NCBI RefSeq assembly: GCF_001435995.1
Contig: NZ_AYYQ01000035.1
Coordinates: forward strand, 138,416-202,415
DNA: 64,000 nucleotides
Reading direction: 5' to 3'
Origin: Apilactobacillus ozensis DSM 23829 = JCM 17196
Lineage (GTDB): Bacteria > Bacillota > Bacilli > Lactobacillales > Lactobacillaceae
A program made the translations under genes and the position numbers. The notes beneath the pieces were generated by a model that did not search any database, was not told where the DNA came from, and saw nothing but the letters and a program-made list of their open reading frames with translations. Within the stretch, counting starts at the first letter, position 1, and each line of letters opens with the position of its first letter. Below are positions 32,146 through 41,678 of the stretch, one piece after another.

Positions 32146-33021
32146 ATGATTTGGAAAGAACTAGAAGTAAGCGTTAATAATGAAGCTAAAGATGCAGTTA
32201 TTAATATTTTGATGGACTTAGATTCATCTGGAGTAAAAATTGACGAATTAGAAAATAATCGAATAACGATAACTTCGTATCATTCTAGCGACATAGACTT
32301 AGATACTTTATTACCGGGACTTAAGTCTAAAATAGGCAATCTAAGCGAATATGGCCTAAATCCCGGTGAAATTAAAGTTACTACTTCTGACAATAATGAT
32401 GATGCTTGGAGTCACGAGTGGGAAAAATACTATGAAGTTACGAAGATAACTAGATATTTAACGGTTGTACCTAAATGGAAAGCTTATCAACCAACAAATA
32501 GTGACGAAATAATTTTGAAAATGAATCCTGGAAAAGCTTTTGGAACAGGATTACATCCAACCACTATCCTTTGCTTACAAGCACTAGAAATGTATATAAG
32601 AGGACAAGAAGAAGTTTTAGATGTAGGAACCGGTACCGCAATATTAAGTATTGCGGCTAAAAAAATGGGGGCAGGTAAAACTTATGCCTTTGATAACGAT
32701 GACAATGCGATTGTGTCTTCGAAAGAAAATATTGAATTAAACGACTTATCAAATGAAATTGTGATTAAAAAGAATAGTTTGCTGGATAACATAAGCCGTA
32801 ATGTTGATTTAATAGTTGCTAATATGTTACCTGAAGCCATTTTTCCATTGATTCCACAAGCTTTTAATAATTTAAAAGAAAACGGTGTCTTTATAATATC
32901 AGGAATTATAGATGAAAAGTTAACTGATACTATCAATAAACTAAAGACTAATCATTTTACGATTAAACAAACTTTTGCGTTGAAAAATTGGCGTGGCATT
33001 GTAGCTATTAAAGAAGTTTAG
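32146..33021 (+). CDS. prmA: Ribosomal protein L11 methyltransferase
   Basis: SAM-dependent trimethylation of ribosomal protein L11. The 291 residues start M-I-W-K-E-L, with AGGAG ahead. An N-terminal substrate-recognition domain precedes N-P-G-K-A-F-G-T-G-L-H-P-T-T and the SAM-binding V-L-D-V-G-T-G-T-A-I-L-S. The following catalytic-pocket segment V-A-N-M-L-P-E is close to the common N-I-L. Short gap to rsmE (13 bases), the normal lactobacillar pair. Confidence 0.95.
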   Translation: MIWKELEVSVNNEAKDAVINILMDLDSSGVKIDELENNRITITSYHSSDIDLDTLLPGLKSKIGNLSEYGLNPGEIKVTTSDNNDDAWSHEWEKYYEVTKITRYLTVVPKWKAYQPTNSDEIILKMNPGKAFGTGLHPTTILCLQALEMYIRGQEEVLDVGTGTAILSIAAKKMGAGKTYAFDNDDNAIVSSKENIELNDLSNEIVIKKNSLLDNISRNVDLIVANMLPEAIFPLIPQAFNNLKENGVFIISGIIDEKLTDTINKLKTNHFTIKQTFALKNWRGIVAIKEV

Positions 33022-33034
33022 GAGTGTATATTTA

Positions 33035-33778
33035 ATGCAACACTATTTTATAGATAAAGAATTAACTGAGCATCAAACATTTATTTTACCCAACGATATA
33101 TACCATCATTTTGTATCGGTATTACGTTCAAAAGTTGGTGAAAAGTGTGAGATAGTAGACTCTAGCGAGAAAAATTTTATTGCTCAATTAATTTCTACTG
33201 CTAAAGATGAAGTTAATATCAAAATTTTAGAATTAAATCCTAAAAATGTGGAGTTTCCTTATTCAGTAAATATTATTTGTGGAATTCCTAAAAAGGAAAA
33301 GGCAGAGTGGATAGTTCAAAAGGCTACTGAAATGGGAGCTAAGAGCATAACATTTGTTGATACCGATTGGTCTATTGCTAAATGGACTGGTAATAAGATA
33401 AACCGCAAACTAGAAAGATTGAATAAGATTGCTAGAAGTGCCGCTGAGCAATCTCATCGTAACATCATCCCTAAAGTTGGTTTTTATAATAACATTCAAG
33501 AAATTAAAAATGTTAACTATGATGTTAAAGTTTTAGCTTATGAAGAATCAGCTAAGCAAGGTGAAAAGTCAGCTTTAAAAACTTGTTTAGATAATCTAAA
33601 ACAGAATAATTCTATCGTTGCTTTCTTTGGACCTGAAGGTGGTATTTCACCCAAAGAAGTCAACTGTTTAAATGAATTAGGTTTCATAAATTGTGGATTA
33701 GGGGCTAGAATTTTGCGTACAGAAACAGCACCTTTGTATTTCTTATCGGCACTATCGTTTGAATGTGAATTACGGTAG
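33035..33778 (+). CDS. rsmE: 16S rRNA m3U1498 methyltransferase RsmE
   Basis: SPOUT-fold methyltransferase acting on U1498 of 16S rRNA in the 30S subunit. The 247 residues have an N-terminal PUA-like domain (about 1-70) and a C-terminal knot with F-F-G-P-E-G-G-I-S and L-G-A-R-I-L-R-T-E-T-A, both diagnostic. ATG with AGGAG about ten bases ahead. Follows prmA in the same unit. Confidence 0.96.
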   Translation: MQHYFIDKELTEHQTFILPNDIYHHFVSVLRSKVGEKCEIVDSSEKNFIAQLISTAKDEVNIKILELNPKNVEFPYSVNIICGIPKKEKAEWIVQKATEMGAKSITFVDTDWSIAKWTGNKINRKLERLNKIARSAAEQSHRNIIPKVGFYNNIQEIKNVNYDVKVLAYEESAKQGEKSALKTCLDNLKQNNSIVAFFGPEGGISPKEVNCLNELGFINCGLGARILRTETAPLYFLSALSFECELR

Positions 33779-33800
33779 TTTTCCTTAATTTTTCAAACTG

Positions 33801-33809
33801 TGCTAAAAT
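33801..33809 (+). promoter_or_regulatory. Extended -10 promoter of relA
   Basis: TGCTAAAAT (TGn plus TAAAAT) at 33801-33809, about 40 bases before relA; the -35 is weak. Confidence 0.5.
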
Positions 33810-33850
33810 GTGGAATTAATAATTAATTTATTTTCAAGGGGTGACTTCAT

Positions 33851-36082
33851 ATGTCTAAGCATGAAGAATGGTCTTCAGTCGATGTTTTTGATCAAGCTAG
33901 TAAATATATGAATCAAAAACAACTGTCTTTGGTTAAAAAAGCTTATGAGTTTGCTAAAATTTGTCATGATGGTCAAAAACGTCAGTCTGGTGAGGCTTAC
34001 ATTATCCATCCTATTCAGGTTGCTAGTATTTTAGTATCTTTAAAAATGGATGCTGAAACGATTAGTGCTGGGTTTTTGCACGATGTAGTGGAAGATACGG
34101 GAGCTAATTTGTCTGATATTAAAGAACTATTTGGTGATAACATTGGTTTAATTGTTGATGGAGTTACTAAATTAGGTAAGATTAAGTACAAATCTAATCA
34201 AGAGCAATTAGCAGAAAATCATCGTAAGTTATTGCTAGCAATGTGTCAGGATATTAGAGTGATGATAGTTAAACTAGCGGACCGTCTTCATAACATGCGT
34301 ACACTTGGACATTTAAGACCAGAAAAGCAACGCAGAATTGCTAATGAAACTTTGGAAATTTATGCTCCTTTAGCTGATCGTCTAGGAATCGGTACAATTA
34401 AATGGGAACTAGAAGATATATCATTGAGATATCTAAATCCACAACAGTATTATCGAATTGTTCATTTGATGAATTCTAAGCGTAATCAAAGAGAAGAATA
34501 TATACAAATAGCTATTAAAGATGTTAAAAAGTCGATTAAAAGTTTAAACATGTCTAACGTCGAGATATATGGTCGTCCTAAGCATATTTACTCTGTTTAT
34601 AAAAAAATGAAGGATAAACATAAACAGTTTAGTGAGATATATGATTTGCTGGCAGTTAGAGTAATTGTTGATTCAATTAAGGATTGTTATGGAATTTTAG
34701 GGGCGATTCATGCACAATGGCCTCCAATGCCTAGAAGGTTTAAAGATTACATTGCTATGCCAAAAGCTAATATGTATCAGTCGTTGCATACTACAGTTAT
34801 TGGACCTGAAGGCAGACCTTTAGAAGCGCAAATTAGAACCCATAAGATGCAACAAGTTGCTGAATATGGGGTTGCTGCTCATTGGGCTTATAAAGAAGGC
34901 GTCAGGGATGAAGTTAAATCTTCAAACGATAATAATCGTTTAAATTGGTTTAAACGAATTATTGAATTACAAGAAGACACTGATAATGCTTCAGACTTTA
35001 TGACTAGTGTGAAGGGCGAACTATTTGGTGATCATGTTTATGCATTTACTCCTAAGGGGGATGTGCTTGAACTTCCTAAGGGCGCTGGGCCATTAGATTT
35101 GGCATACTTAATTCATACTGATGTTGGTAATAAAACTACTGGGGCTCGTGTTAATGGGAAAATTGTGCCACTAGATTATAAAATCAAAAATGGTGATATT
35201 GTTAGTATCATGACATCAACTAATTCTGCAGGTCCTAGTGAAGACTGGATACATTTAGTTTCAACTAGTCGTGCTCGTCATAAAATCAAACAGTTCTTTA
35301 AAAAAAGAGATCGCGACAAAAATATTTTAAATGGTCATGAAACTTTAAATAAATTGATTAAAGAAAATGGTTATGATGTTAAGGCTGTTTTAGAAAAAGA
35401 TAATCTCAACAAAGTTCTTAATGCAATGAAATTTCATCACATTGATGACTTATATGCAGCGATTGGTTTTGGAGATGTTCAGCCACAAAGTGTTGTTAAT
35501 AACCTAACCTCAGATATTAGAAATGCTGAAGAAAAAGAAAAACAAGCACGTGAACAAAAAGAATTGTTAGAAAATCACCAGACTATTTCACCAGAAGAAA
35601 ATGACAAGTTTAAAAATATCAGCAGTACATCTGAAGGAGTTATTATCAAAGGTGTCGACAATTTACTTTTAAGGTTAAGTCATTGTTGTTCCCCAATTCC
35701 AGGCGATAAAATTGTTGGATATATTACTAAGGGTCGAGGCGTTTCAGTTCACCGTTATGATTGTCCAAATATTAAAAAGGCTGAAGATAGTGGTGAAAGA
35801 CTAATTAATGTTAGCTGGGCTGATAATTTAGAAAATAAAAACATTTATGAAGCAATGATTGAAGTGCAAGGATATAATCGTGGTGGATTTTTAAATGACG
35901 TGATAAAAACAGTTAATAACGTAACTAAACAAATTAATTCAGTTGAAGGTAAAGTTACACATGATAAACTTATTACTATTTCCATGAAAATAGGTGTTAG
36001 AAACATTAATCAACTTAAAATGATTATTGATCACGTTAAAAACATTCATGATATTTATGTCGTACAACGCCCATTTAAATAA
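33851..36082 (+). CDS. relA: Bifunctional (p)ppGpp synthetase/hydrolase (RSH)
   Basis: Stringent-response enzyme that makes and degrades (p)ppGpp. The 743 residues have an N-terminal HD hydrolase domain with an intact H77-D78 in F-L-H-D-V-V-E-D-T, a synthetase domain (about 200-340, Y-x-S-L-H-T-T-V-I-G-P), a TGS domain (about 385-450, V-Y-A-F-T-P-K-G-D), a zinc-finger/CC region with C-C-S-P-I-P-G-D, and an ACT domain at the C-terminus. Intact HD and synthetase motifs imply a bifunctional Rel. dtd follows after 21 bases, the common pairing. Confidence 0.97.
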   Translation: MSKHEEWSSVDVFDQASKYMNQKQLSLVKKAYEFAKICHDGQKRQSGEAYIIHPIQVASILVSLKMDAETISAGFLHDVVEDTGANLSDIKELFGDNIGLIVDGVTKLGKIKYKSNQEQLAENHRKLLLAMCQDIRVMIVKLADRLHNMRTLGHLRPEKQRRIANETLEIYAPLADRLGIGTIKWELEDISLRYLNPQQYYRIVHLMNSKRNQREEYIQIAIKDVKKSIKSLNMSNVEIYGRPKHIYSVYKKMKDKHKQFSEIYDLLAVRVIVDSIKDCYGILGAIHAQWPPMPRRFKDYIAMPKANMYQSLHTTVIGPEGRPLEAQIRTHKMQQVAEYGVAAHWAYKEGVRDEVKSSNDNNRLNWFKRIIELQEDTDNASDFMTSVKGELFGDHVYAFTPKGDVLELPKGAGPLDLAYLIHTDVGNKTTGARVNGKIVPLDYKIKNGDIVSIMTSTNSAGPSEDWIHLVSTSRARHKIKQFFKKRDRDKNILNGHETLNKLIKENGYDVKAVLEKDNLNKVLNAMKFHHIDDLYAAIGFGDVQPQSVVNNLTSDIRNAEEKEKQAREQKELLENHQTISPEENDKFKNISSTSEGVIIKGVDNLLLRLSHCCSPIPGDKIVGYITKGRGVSVHRYDCPNIKKAEDSGERLINVSWADNLENKNIYEAMIEVQGYNRGGFLNDVIKTVNNVTKQINSVEGKVTHDKLITISMKIGVRNINQLKMIIDHVKNIHDIYVVQRPFK

Positions 36083-36103
36083 TTAAATAGGATGTGAGTA
36101 AGC

Positions 36104-36550
36104 ATGCGAGTGGTTTTACAAAGAGTAAACAGTGCAAGTGTTTCAATTGATGGTAAAGAATATAGTTCAATTAAATTAGGATATTTATTACTGGTGGGTA
36201 TTCAAGATGATGATACCGAAGAAGAATTAGACTATTTGATAAGAAAAATAACTAATTTAAGAATTTTTGAAGATGACCAACATAAAATGAATTTAAACGT
36301 TAAACAAGTTAACGGGTCAATCTTGTCAGTATCTCAATTTACTCTCTATGCTGATACTAAACATGGTAATCGTCCATCATTTGTTAAAGCTGGTAAACCT
36401 GAATATGCAGAAAAATTATATAACAAATTTAATGATAAATTGGCACTTAGCGGAATTAAAGTCAGCACCGGAATTTTTGGTGCTGACATGAAAGTTGATA
36501 TCCAAAATGATGGACCATGCACCATTATTTTTGATACGGATAATAAATAA
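36104..36550 (+). CDS. dtd: D-aminoacyl-tRNA deacylase
   Basis: Hydrolyses D-aminoacyl-tRNA (and Gly-tRNA-Ala) by an RNA-based mechanism. The 148 residues carry both signature motifs: S-Q-F-T-L near residue 78 and the C-terminal N-D-G-P-C-T-I (usually N-x-G-P-V-T). ATG follows GGATGTGAG. Part of the relA unit and closed by a terminator. Confidence 0.96.
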   Translation: MRVVLQRVNSASVSIDGKEYSSIKLGYLLLVGIQDDDTEEELDYLIRKITNLRIFEDDQHKMNLNVKQVNGSILSVSQFTLYADTKHGNRPSFVKAGKPEYAEKLYNKFNDKLALSGIKVSTGIFGADMKVDIQNDGPCTIIFDTDNK

Positions 36551-36576
36551 AAGAACCTAGAATAGGTTCTTTTATT
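36546..36576 (+). terminator. Intrinsic terminator after dtd
   Basis: AATAAAAGAACCTA pairs with TAGGTTCTTTTATT and overlaps the dtd stop codon. The next gene's ribosome-binding site follows almost at once, so readthrough is likely to feed it. Confidence 0.85.
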
Positions 36577-36590
36577 ATGGAGTGATTTAT

Positions 36591-37244
36591 ATGAAAAATA
36601 TAATTTGGGACTTTGATGGGACTTTATTTGATACCTATCCCCAAATGGTTAACAGTTTTCTGTTGGCATTGAACAAGATGCATATCGATGATTTTGAAAT
36701 TGACGAGTATGAAATATATGAAATAATGCGGAGACATTCTCTATCTATAGCTATTCAAAAATATTCAGCACATTTTAATTTAGATCCTGAAAAGTTAAGA
36801 AAAAACTATTCACACTTTGAAAATCAAAATGTTTTGAATGCTAAACCATTTCAGAATGCTGAATCATTATTGAAAAATAGCGTAGATAATGGAATGAAAA
36901 ATTTCATTTTAACGCATCGAGACCAAGAAACACTTTTTAAATTACTAAACAATAATCATTTGTCCAAATGCTTTGAAGATATAGTTGATAAAGATAGTGA
37001 TTTTCCGCGAAAGCCCAATCCAGCTGCTATTAATCATTTAATTGAAGTAAATAAGTTAGACAGATACGCAACCATGATGATTGGCGATCGGATTATAGAT
37101 ATCAAAGCTGGTCTAAATGCGGGAATTAAAACGGGACTATTTGATCCAGATGCAATTATTATTGAAAAATCAAATGCGGACTATCAGTTTTCTAACATGT
37201 ATGATTTAAATTTATTTTTGAATGATTCCAAAAAAGATAAATAG
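36591..37244 (+). CDS. HAD-superfamily phosphatase (phosphoglycolate phosphatase-like)
   Basis: A 217-residue class I HAD hydrolase. Motif I is W-D-F-D-G-T-L (D7, D9), a helical cap follows, motif II is I-L-T-H-R, motif III lies in F-P-R-K-P-N-P and motif IV is M-I-G-D-R-I-I-D. The PGP/YjjG-like fold allows many small phosphate esters, so the substrate is unknown. ATG at 36591 with GGAGTGAT ahead; an in-frame GTG lies inside that site. It starts 15 bases after the dtd terminator and ends just before the hisS promoter. Confidence 0.88.
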   Translation: MKNIIWDFDGTLFDTYPQMVNSFLLALNKMHIDDFEIDEYEIYEIMRRHSLSIAIQKYSAHFNLDPEKLRKNYSHFENQNVLNAKPFQNAESLLKNSVDNGMKNFILTHRDQETLFKLLNNNHLSKCFEDIVDKDSDFPRKPNPAAINHLIEVNKLDRYATMMIGDRIIDIKAGLNAGIKTGLFDPDAIIIEKSNADYQFSNMYDLNLFLNDSKKDK

Positions 37245-37250
37245 TAAATC

Positions 37251-37279
37251 TTGACTTTTTGTATTTTTTAATTTAATCT
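37251..37279 (+). promoter_or_regulatory. Promoter of hisS-aspS T-box transcript
   Basis: TTGACT (37251-37256) followed by TTTAAT (37272-37277, 15-base spacer) or TAATCT (37274-37279, 17-base spacer). TATGAT at 37303-37308 is an alternative -10. Confidence 0.55.
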
Positions 37280-37309
37280 GAAATAGAATTAAATATTTTA
37301 CCTATGATA

Positions 37310-37510
37310 AAGAATAGTACGGTTTATCTTGTTGCAAAGAGAACATCTGAATGCTGAAAAGATGGGTTCAAGATTACTGAAAGACGCTTTTGAGGTTAAT
37401 GACTTCGGTTATTCGCAGTTTAATTGCGTTATTTTTAGAATCAAAAAGGTGGTACCGTGCTTTTTAAGCGCCCTTGGCTATATATATATTTTAGTCAAGG
37501 GCTTTTTATT
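37310..37510 (+). promoter_or_regulatory. T-box leader for hisS-aspS, specifier GAC (Asp)
   Basis: T-box core AAGGTGGTACCGTG at 37446-37459 and a terminator (GCCCTTGGCT 37470-37479 with AGTCAAGGGC 37493-37502, then TTTTTATT). On the 3' side of stem I the segment GAAAGACGCTTTTGAG aligns with GAA-A-specifier in glyQS leaders, placing GAC (37383-37385), an Asp codon, in the specifier position. The antiterminator bulge TGGT ends in U, which can wobble with the G73 discriminator of tRNA-Asp but not with C73 of tRNA-His. The leader thus senses uncharged tRNA-Asp. Confidence 0.88.
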
Positions 37511-37532
37511 TTACATTTAGGAGGGTTTATTT

Positions 37533-38822
37533 ATGAGATATCAACGTCCAAAGGGTACAGCTGACATTTTACCCGGAGAATCTGAAAAATGGCAATACAT
37601 TGAAGAAACTGCTAGAATGCTATTTTCTGATTATAGATATAGAGAAATAAGAACACCAATGTTTGAAAATTTTGATGTTTTTTCTAGAACTTCAGGAGAA
37701 ACATCTGATATTGTAACCAAAGAAATGTATGATTTTCATGATAAAGGTGACCGTCACATTACATTAAGACCGGAAGGAACTGCTGGGGTAGTTAGAGCTT
37801 TTATCGAAAATAAATTATATGGCCCTGACGTACAAAAACCAGTTAAAGTATTTTATGCTGGCCCTATGTTTAGATATGAAAGACCTCAGTCTGGCCGACT
37901 ACGTGAGTTCCATCAAATTGGTGTAGAAGCATTTGGTAGTGAATCACCAGAACTAGACGTTGAAGTAATTGCAATGGCAATGGATTTATTGCAACATTTT
38001 GGTATTAAAGATTTAAAACTAACCATTAACACTTTAGGTGACAAAGAAACTCGTGAAAATTATCGTCAGGCATTAATTGGTTATTTGGAACCACATTTTG
38101 ATGAACTTAGTGATGATTCTAAGGAACGTTTACATAAAAACCCATTACGAGTTTTGGATAGTAAAGCTCCGGAAGATCAAAAATTTGTTGAAAATGCACC
38201 ATCCATTTTAGATTACTTGACTGACAATGCTAAAAATCATTTTGATAAAGTTACGAACTTGTTAGAACGTTTAGGCATTAACTACGTTGTTGATTCTACG
38301 ATTGTTCGTGGCTTAGATTATTATAACCATACAATTTTTGAAATTATGGCTAATTCTAAGGCTTTAGGTAGTGGATATACTACTATTTGTGCTGGTGGCC
38401 GATACGATGGCCTGGTTTCAGAATTAGGTGGACCGGAAGTTTCAGGAATTGGTTTTGGTCTTGGGGTAGAACGTTTATTGTTATTAATGGATTCAGAAAA
38501 AGTAGAATTTCCTCAATTTAATCCATTAGACGTGTATGTAGTGGCTATTGGTGAAAATGCTAGTTTGGAATCTCTAGAAGTCGTGCAAGCTTTGAGATAT
38601 CGTGGATTTTCTGCAGATAGGGATTATTTATCACGCAAGCCCAAAGCACAATTTAAGTCTGCAGATAAATTACACGCTAACTTTACAATTACCATCGGTG
38701 ATAAAGAGTTAGAAAACAATACAGTAAATTTAAAATCAATGGAAACTGGTAAAGAAGTATCAGTATCATTAAATTCAGTTAAAAATGATTTTTCAGCAGT
38801 AATAGAAAAAAATTTTGATTAG
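37533..38822 (+). CDS. hisS: Histidyl-tRNA synthetase
   Basis: Class IIa synthetase that charges tRNA-His. The 429 residues contain motif 2 in [10 protein letters not shown], the His-binding [12 protein letters not shown], motif 3 ([10 protein letters not shown]) and a C-terminal anticodon-binding domain. TAGGAGG lies ahead of the ATG. First gene behind the T-box; aspS starts 14 bases downstream. Confidence 0.97.
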   Translation: MRYQRPKGTADILPGESEKWQYIEETARMLFSDYRYREIRTPMFENFDVFSRTSGETSDIVTKEMYDFHDKGDRHITLRPEGTAGVVRAFIENKLYGPDVQKPVKVFYAGPMFRYERPQSGRLREFHQIGVEAFGSESPELDVEVIAMAMDLLQHFGIKDLKLTINTLGDKETRENYRQALIGYLEPHFDELSDDSKERLHKNPLRVLDSKAPEDQKFVENAPSILDYLTDNAKNHFDKVTNLLERLGINYVVDSTIVRGLDYYNHTIFEIMANSKALGSGYTTICAGGRYDGLVSELGGPEVSGIGFGLGVERLLLLMDSEKVEFPQFNPLDVYVVAIGENASLESLEVVQALRYRGFSADRDYLSRKPKAQFKSADKLHANFTITIGDKELENNTVNLKSMETGKEVSVSLNSVKNDFSAVIEKNFD

Positions 38823-38836
38823 AGGAGATGGTTCAT

Positions 38837-40615
38837 ATGGATAGAACAACATATTGTGGACTAGTTGACGAAAGCTATTTAGGAAAAGAAGTTTGTTTAG
38901 ATGGATGGGTTCAAAAACGTCGTGACCTAGGTAAATTGATTTTCGTAGATTTACGTGATCGTGAAGGAATAGTTCAATTAGTTTTTAGTGAAGAATATAG
39001 TAAAGAAGCTTTAGACATTGCTGATGAAATTCGTAGTGAATATGTAATTCAAGTACGTGGTAAAGTCGTAGCTAGAAGCGATAAAGAAGTTAATAACGAC
39101 ATGCGTACTGGTAAAATCGAAGTTGATGTAACTGATGTTGAAATTTTCAACAAAGCCAAAACCGCTCCTTTCGATATTAAGGATGGAATTTCAGCTTCTG
39201 AAGATACTAAGCTAAAATATCGTTACTTAGATTTACGTAGACCAGAAGTGCAAAAAGGAATTTTGCTAAGAAACCGTATCATGCAATCTGTACACAGTTA
39301 CTTTGACAGTCAAGGTTTTATTGACATTGAAACGCCAAACTTAACTGTTTCTACTCCTGAAGGAGCACGTGATTACTTAGTTCCTTCGCGTTTATACCAT
39401 GGTTCTTACTATGCTTTACCACAATCTCCACAACTATTTAAACAATTATTAATGGGTTCTGGATTTGACCGTTATTATCAAATTGCTCGTTGTTTCCGTG
39501 ATGAAGATTTACGAGGTGATCGTCAACCTGAATTTACTCAAATCGATATGGAAACTTCATTCTTAAATGCTAAAGATATTCAAGATATTACAGAAGGTTT
39601 AATTGCTAAAGTAATGAAAGACGCTTTAGACATTGATGTAAAACTTCCATTCAAACGAATTAGTTGGCAAGATTCTATGGATAGATTTGGTACTGATCAA
39701 CCAGATGTTAGATTCGGCATGGAATTGAAAGATATTTCAGATATTGTTAAAGATGTCGATTTCAAAGTATTCTCTAGCACTGTAGAAAATGGCGGTAAGG
39801 TAAAAGCTATTTGTGTTCCTGGTGGCGCTGATAAATATTCAAGAAAAGACATTGATAAATACACCAAATATGTGGAAAGATTTGGTGCTAAAGGATTAGC
39901 TTGGATAAAAGTTACTGATGAAGGATTTAATGGTCCAATTGCTAAATTCTTTAAAGATGAAACAATTGATGCAGCTATTAAAGAACGTACGGATGCTAAA
40001 GTGGGTGACTTATTACTATTTGTAGCTGACCGTGAAAAAGTGGTTGCTGATACCCTTGGATATTTACGAGTGGCAATTGCTGAAGAACAAAATATGATTC
40101 CAAAGGATGTCTTTGACTTCTTGTGGGTTGTGGATTGGCCATTATTTGATTATGATGAAGGAATTGATAGATGGGTTCCAGCTCACCATCCATTCACAAT
40201 GCCTAATGAAGGTGATGAACATTATCTAAATGACGGTGAAGACCCACATAAAGCACATGCACAAAGTTATGATATTATCTTAAATGGTCTAGAACTTGGT
40301 GGTGGATCAATTCGTATTCATAAGAAAGAATTACAACTTAAAATGCTAAAAGCATTAGGCTTTGATCGTGAAAAGGCTCAAGCCCGTTTTGGATACTTCT
40401 TGGATGCTTTAGATTATGGTTTTCCACCACATGGTGGTTTAGCAATTGGATTAGACCGTTTTGCTAGATTATTAGCTCAAACTGAAAATATCCGTGACGT
40501 TATTGCTTTTCCTAAGAATTCTAAAGCAACTGAGCCAATGACTAACGCACCATCTCCAGTTTCTAAAAAACAACTAGAAGATTTAGGAATTGAACCAGAT
40601 GATAGTGCATATTAA
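38837..40615 (+). CDS. aspS: Aspartyl-tRNA synthetase (bacterial type)
   Basis: Class IIb enzyme that charges tRNA-Asp. The 592 residues have an N-terminal OB-fold anticodon domain (about 1-105), motif 2 ([18 protein letters not shown]), the bacterial GAD insertion (about 290-420) and motif 3 (G-L-A-I-G-L-D-R). The ATG at 38837 is chosen: GAGGAG (38822-38827) is 9 bases ahead, whereas the ATG at 38828 adjoins it. The Asp specifier of the leader fits this gene. Closed by a terminator. Confidence 0.97.
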   Translation: MDRTTYCGLVDESYLGKEVCLDGWVQKRRDLGKLIFVDLRDREGIVQLVFSEEYSKEALDIADEIRSEYVIQVRGKVVARSDKEVNNDMRTGKIEVDVTDVEIFNKAKTAPFDIKDGISASEDTKLKYRYLDLRRPEVQKGILLRNRIMQSVHSYFDSQGFIDIETPNLTVSTPEGARDYLVPSRLYHGSYYALPQSPQLFKQLLMGSGFDRYYQIARCFRDEDLRGDRQPEFTQIDMETSFLNAKDIQDITEGLIAKVMKDALDIDVKLPFKRISWQDSMDRFGTDQPDVRFGMELKDISDIVKDVDFKVFSSTVENGGKVKAICVPGGADKYSRKDIDKYTKYVERFGAKGLAWIKVTDEGFNGPIAKFFKDETIDAAIKERTDAKVGDLLLFVADREKVVADTLGYLRVAIAEEQNMIPKDVFDFLWVVDWPLFDYDEGIDRWVPAHHPFTMPNEGDEHYLNDGEDPHKAHAQSYDIILNGLELGGGSIRIHKKELQLKMLKALGFDREKAQARFGYFLDALDYGFPPHGGLAIGLDRFARLLAQTENIRDVIAFPKNSKATEPMTNAPSPVSKKQLEDLGIEPDDSAY

Positions 40616-40620
40616 TAATA

Positions 40621-40649
40621 AAAAAAGCTGATTTATTCAGCTTTTTTTT
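40621..40649 (+). terminator. Intrinsic terminator after aspS
   Basis: AAAAAAGCTGA pairs with TCAGCTTTTTT around a five-base loop and runs into T. Confidence 0.92.
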
Positions 40650-40711
40650 ACTATTCACTTATTCATTTCAATGTTATACTAATTTCATATTTTTGTTGAG
40701 GAGTAATAATT

Positions 40712-41590
40712 ATGGATGATGTACAAAAAGTTTTAAGAAGACATCAATATATAGCTAAAGCTTCTACTGCTTTTATGTATGGAATAATGGTTTCAATTGC
40801 AATGAACTTTTTCTGGACGCCAGGAAATATATATTCTTCTGGTTTTACAGGTTTGGCACAATTAATTAATACACTATCTTCAAGATACCTACCTTTTACA
40901 ATATCTGCATCTTGGGGATTGTTACTTTTTAATATACCGTTATTAGTTTTAGCGTGGAAACAAATTGGGCATCAATTTGCTTTGTTTACACTATTAACAG
41001 TTTTTTTAGCTAGTTTTATGATTAAAGCTTTGCATCCGGTTTATTTAACACATGATCCTATGATTTGTGCAATTTTTGGTGGTGTAGTTAATGGATTTGG
41101 AACAGGTTTAAGTTTAAAGAATGAAATTTCAACTGGTGGATTAGATATTTTAGGTATCGTAATTAGGCGTAAAACTGGTAAAAGTATTGGTAATATTAAT
41201 ATTATGTTCAATGTATTTATTGTGTCTGCAGCCGGTTTTGCATATGGTTGGCCATTTGCTTTTTACTCTGCAATTGGAATTGTTGTTAATGCTAAAGCAA
41301 TTGATTTTGCTTATACTAGACAGCAAAGAATGCAAGTGTTAATCGTTACTAATCGCCCTAAACGAGTAGTTGACAGTATTCAAAATCATATGCGTCGCGG
41401 TGTTACCATAATACATGGTGCTGAGGGAGCATATCGTCATGATGTTAAAACAATTTTATTCACAACGATTTCTAGATATGAAATGGCTGAACTAGAAGAA
41501 GCCATTGATGAATCTGATCCCAAAGCGTTTGCTAGTGTGACCGAAGCTGATACTATTTTAGGTCATTTCTATGAGCATAAGTTAAAATAA
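40712..41590 (+). CDS. YitT family membrane protein with DUF2179 domain
   Basis: A 292-residue protein with an N-terminal membrane part of about five helices (about 15-200; the motif F-W-T-P-G-N-I-Y-S-S-G-F-T-G and G-x-S-T-G-G-L-D-I-L are typical of YitT) and a C-terminal cytosolic DUF2179 domain (about 210-285, with the R-G-V-T-I-I-H-G-A-E-G-A-Y segment). The function of the family is not established. GAGGAG ahead of the ATG. Own transcription unit between aspS and the teichoic acid genes; a weak TATACT -10 lies at 40675. Confidence 0.9.
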   Translation: MDDVQKVLRRHQYIAKASTAFMYGIMVSIAMNFFWTPGNIYSSGFTGLAQLINTLSSRYLPFTISASWGLLLFNIPLLVLAWKQIGHQFALFTLLTVFLASFMIKALHPVYLTHDPMICAIFGGVVNGFGTGLSLKNEISTGGLDILGIVIRRKTGKSIGNINIMFNVFIVSAAGFAYGWPFAFYSAIGIVVNAKAIDFAYTRQQRMQVLIVTNRPKRVVDSIQNHMRRGVTIIHGAEGAYRHDVKTILFTTISRYEMAELEEAIDESDPKAFASVTEADTILGHFYEHKLK

Positions 41591-41625
41591 TTAGGCAAAA
41601 CTTTTTAATTATTGTTTTTAAATTA

Positions 41626-41634
41626 TGTTATAAT
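41626..41634 (+). promoter_or_regulatory. Extended -10 promoter of tagB
   Basis: TGTTATAAT at 41626-41634 (TGn plus TATAAT); the -35 is poor. About 45 bases ahead of tagB. Confidence 0.6.
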
Positions 41635-41678
41635 TACCATTTGTATCAAACATTATAAATTATATGGTGGGGTATAGA

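Noticed and set aside
37329-37520. Open frame of 63 codons upstream of hisS
   Set aside because: It lies wholly within the T-box leader and terminator; no ribosome-binding site or conserved sequence.
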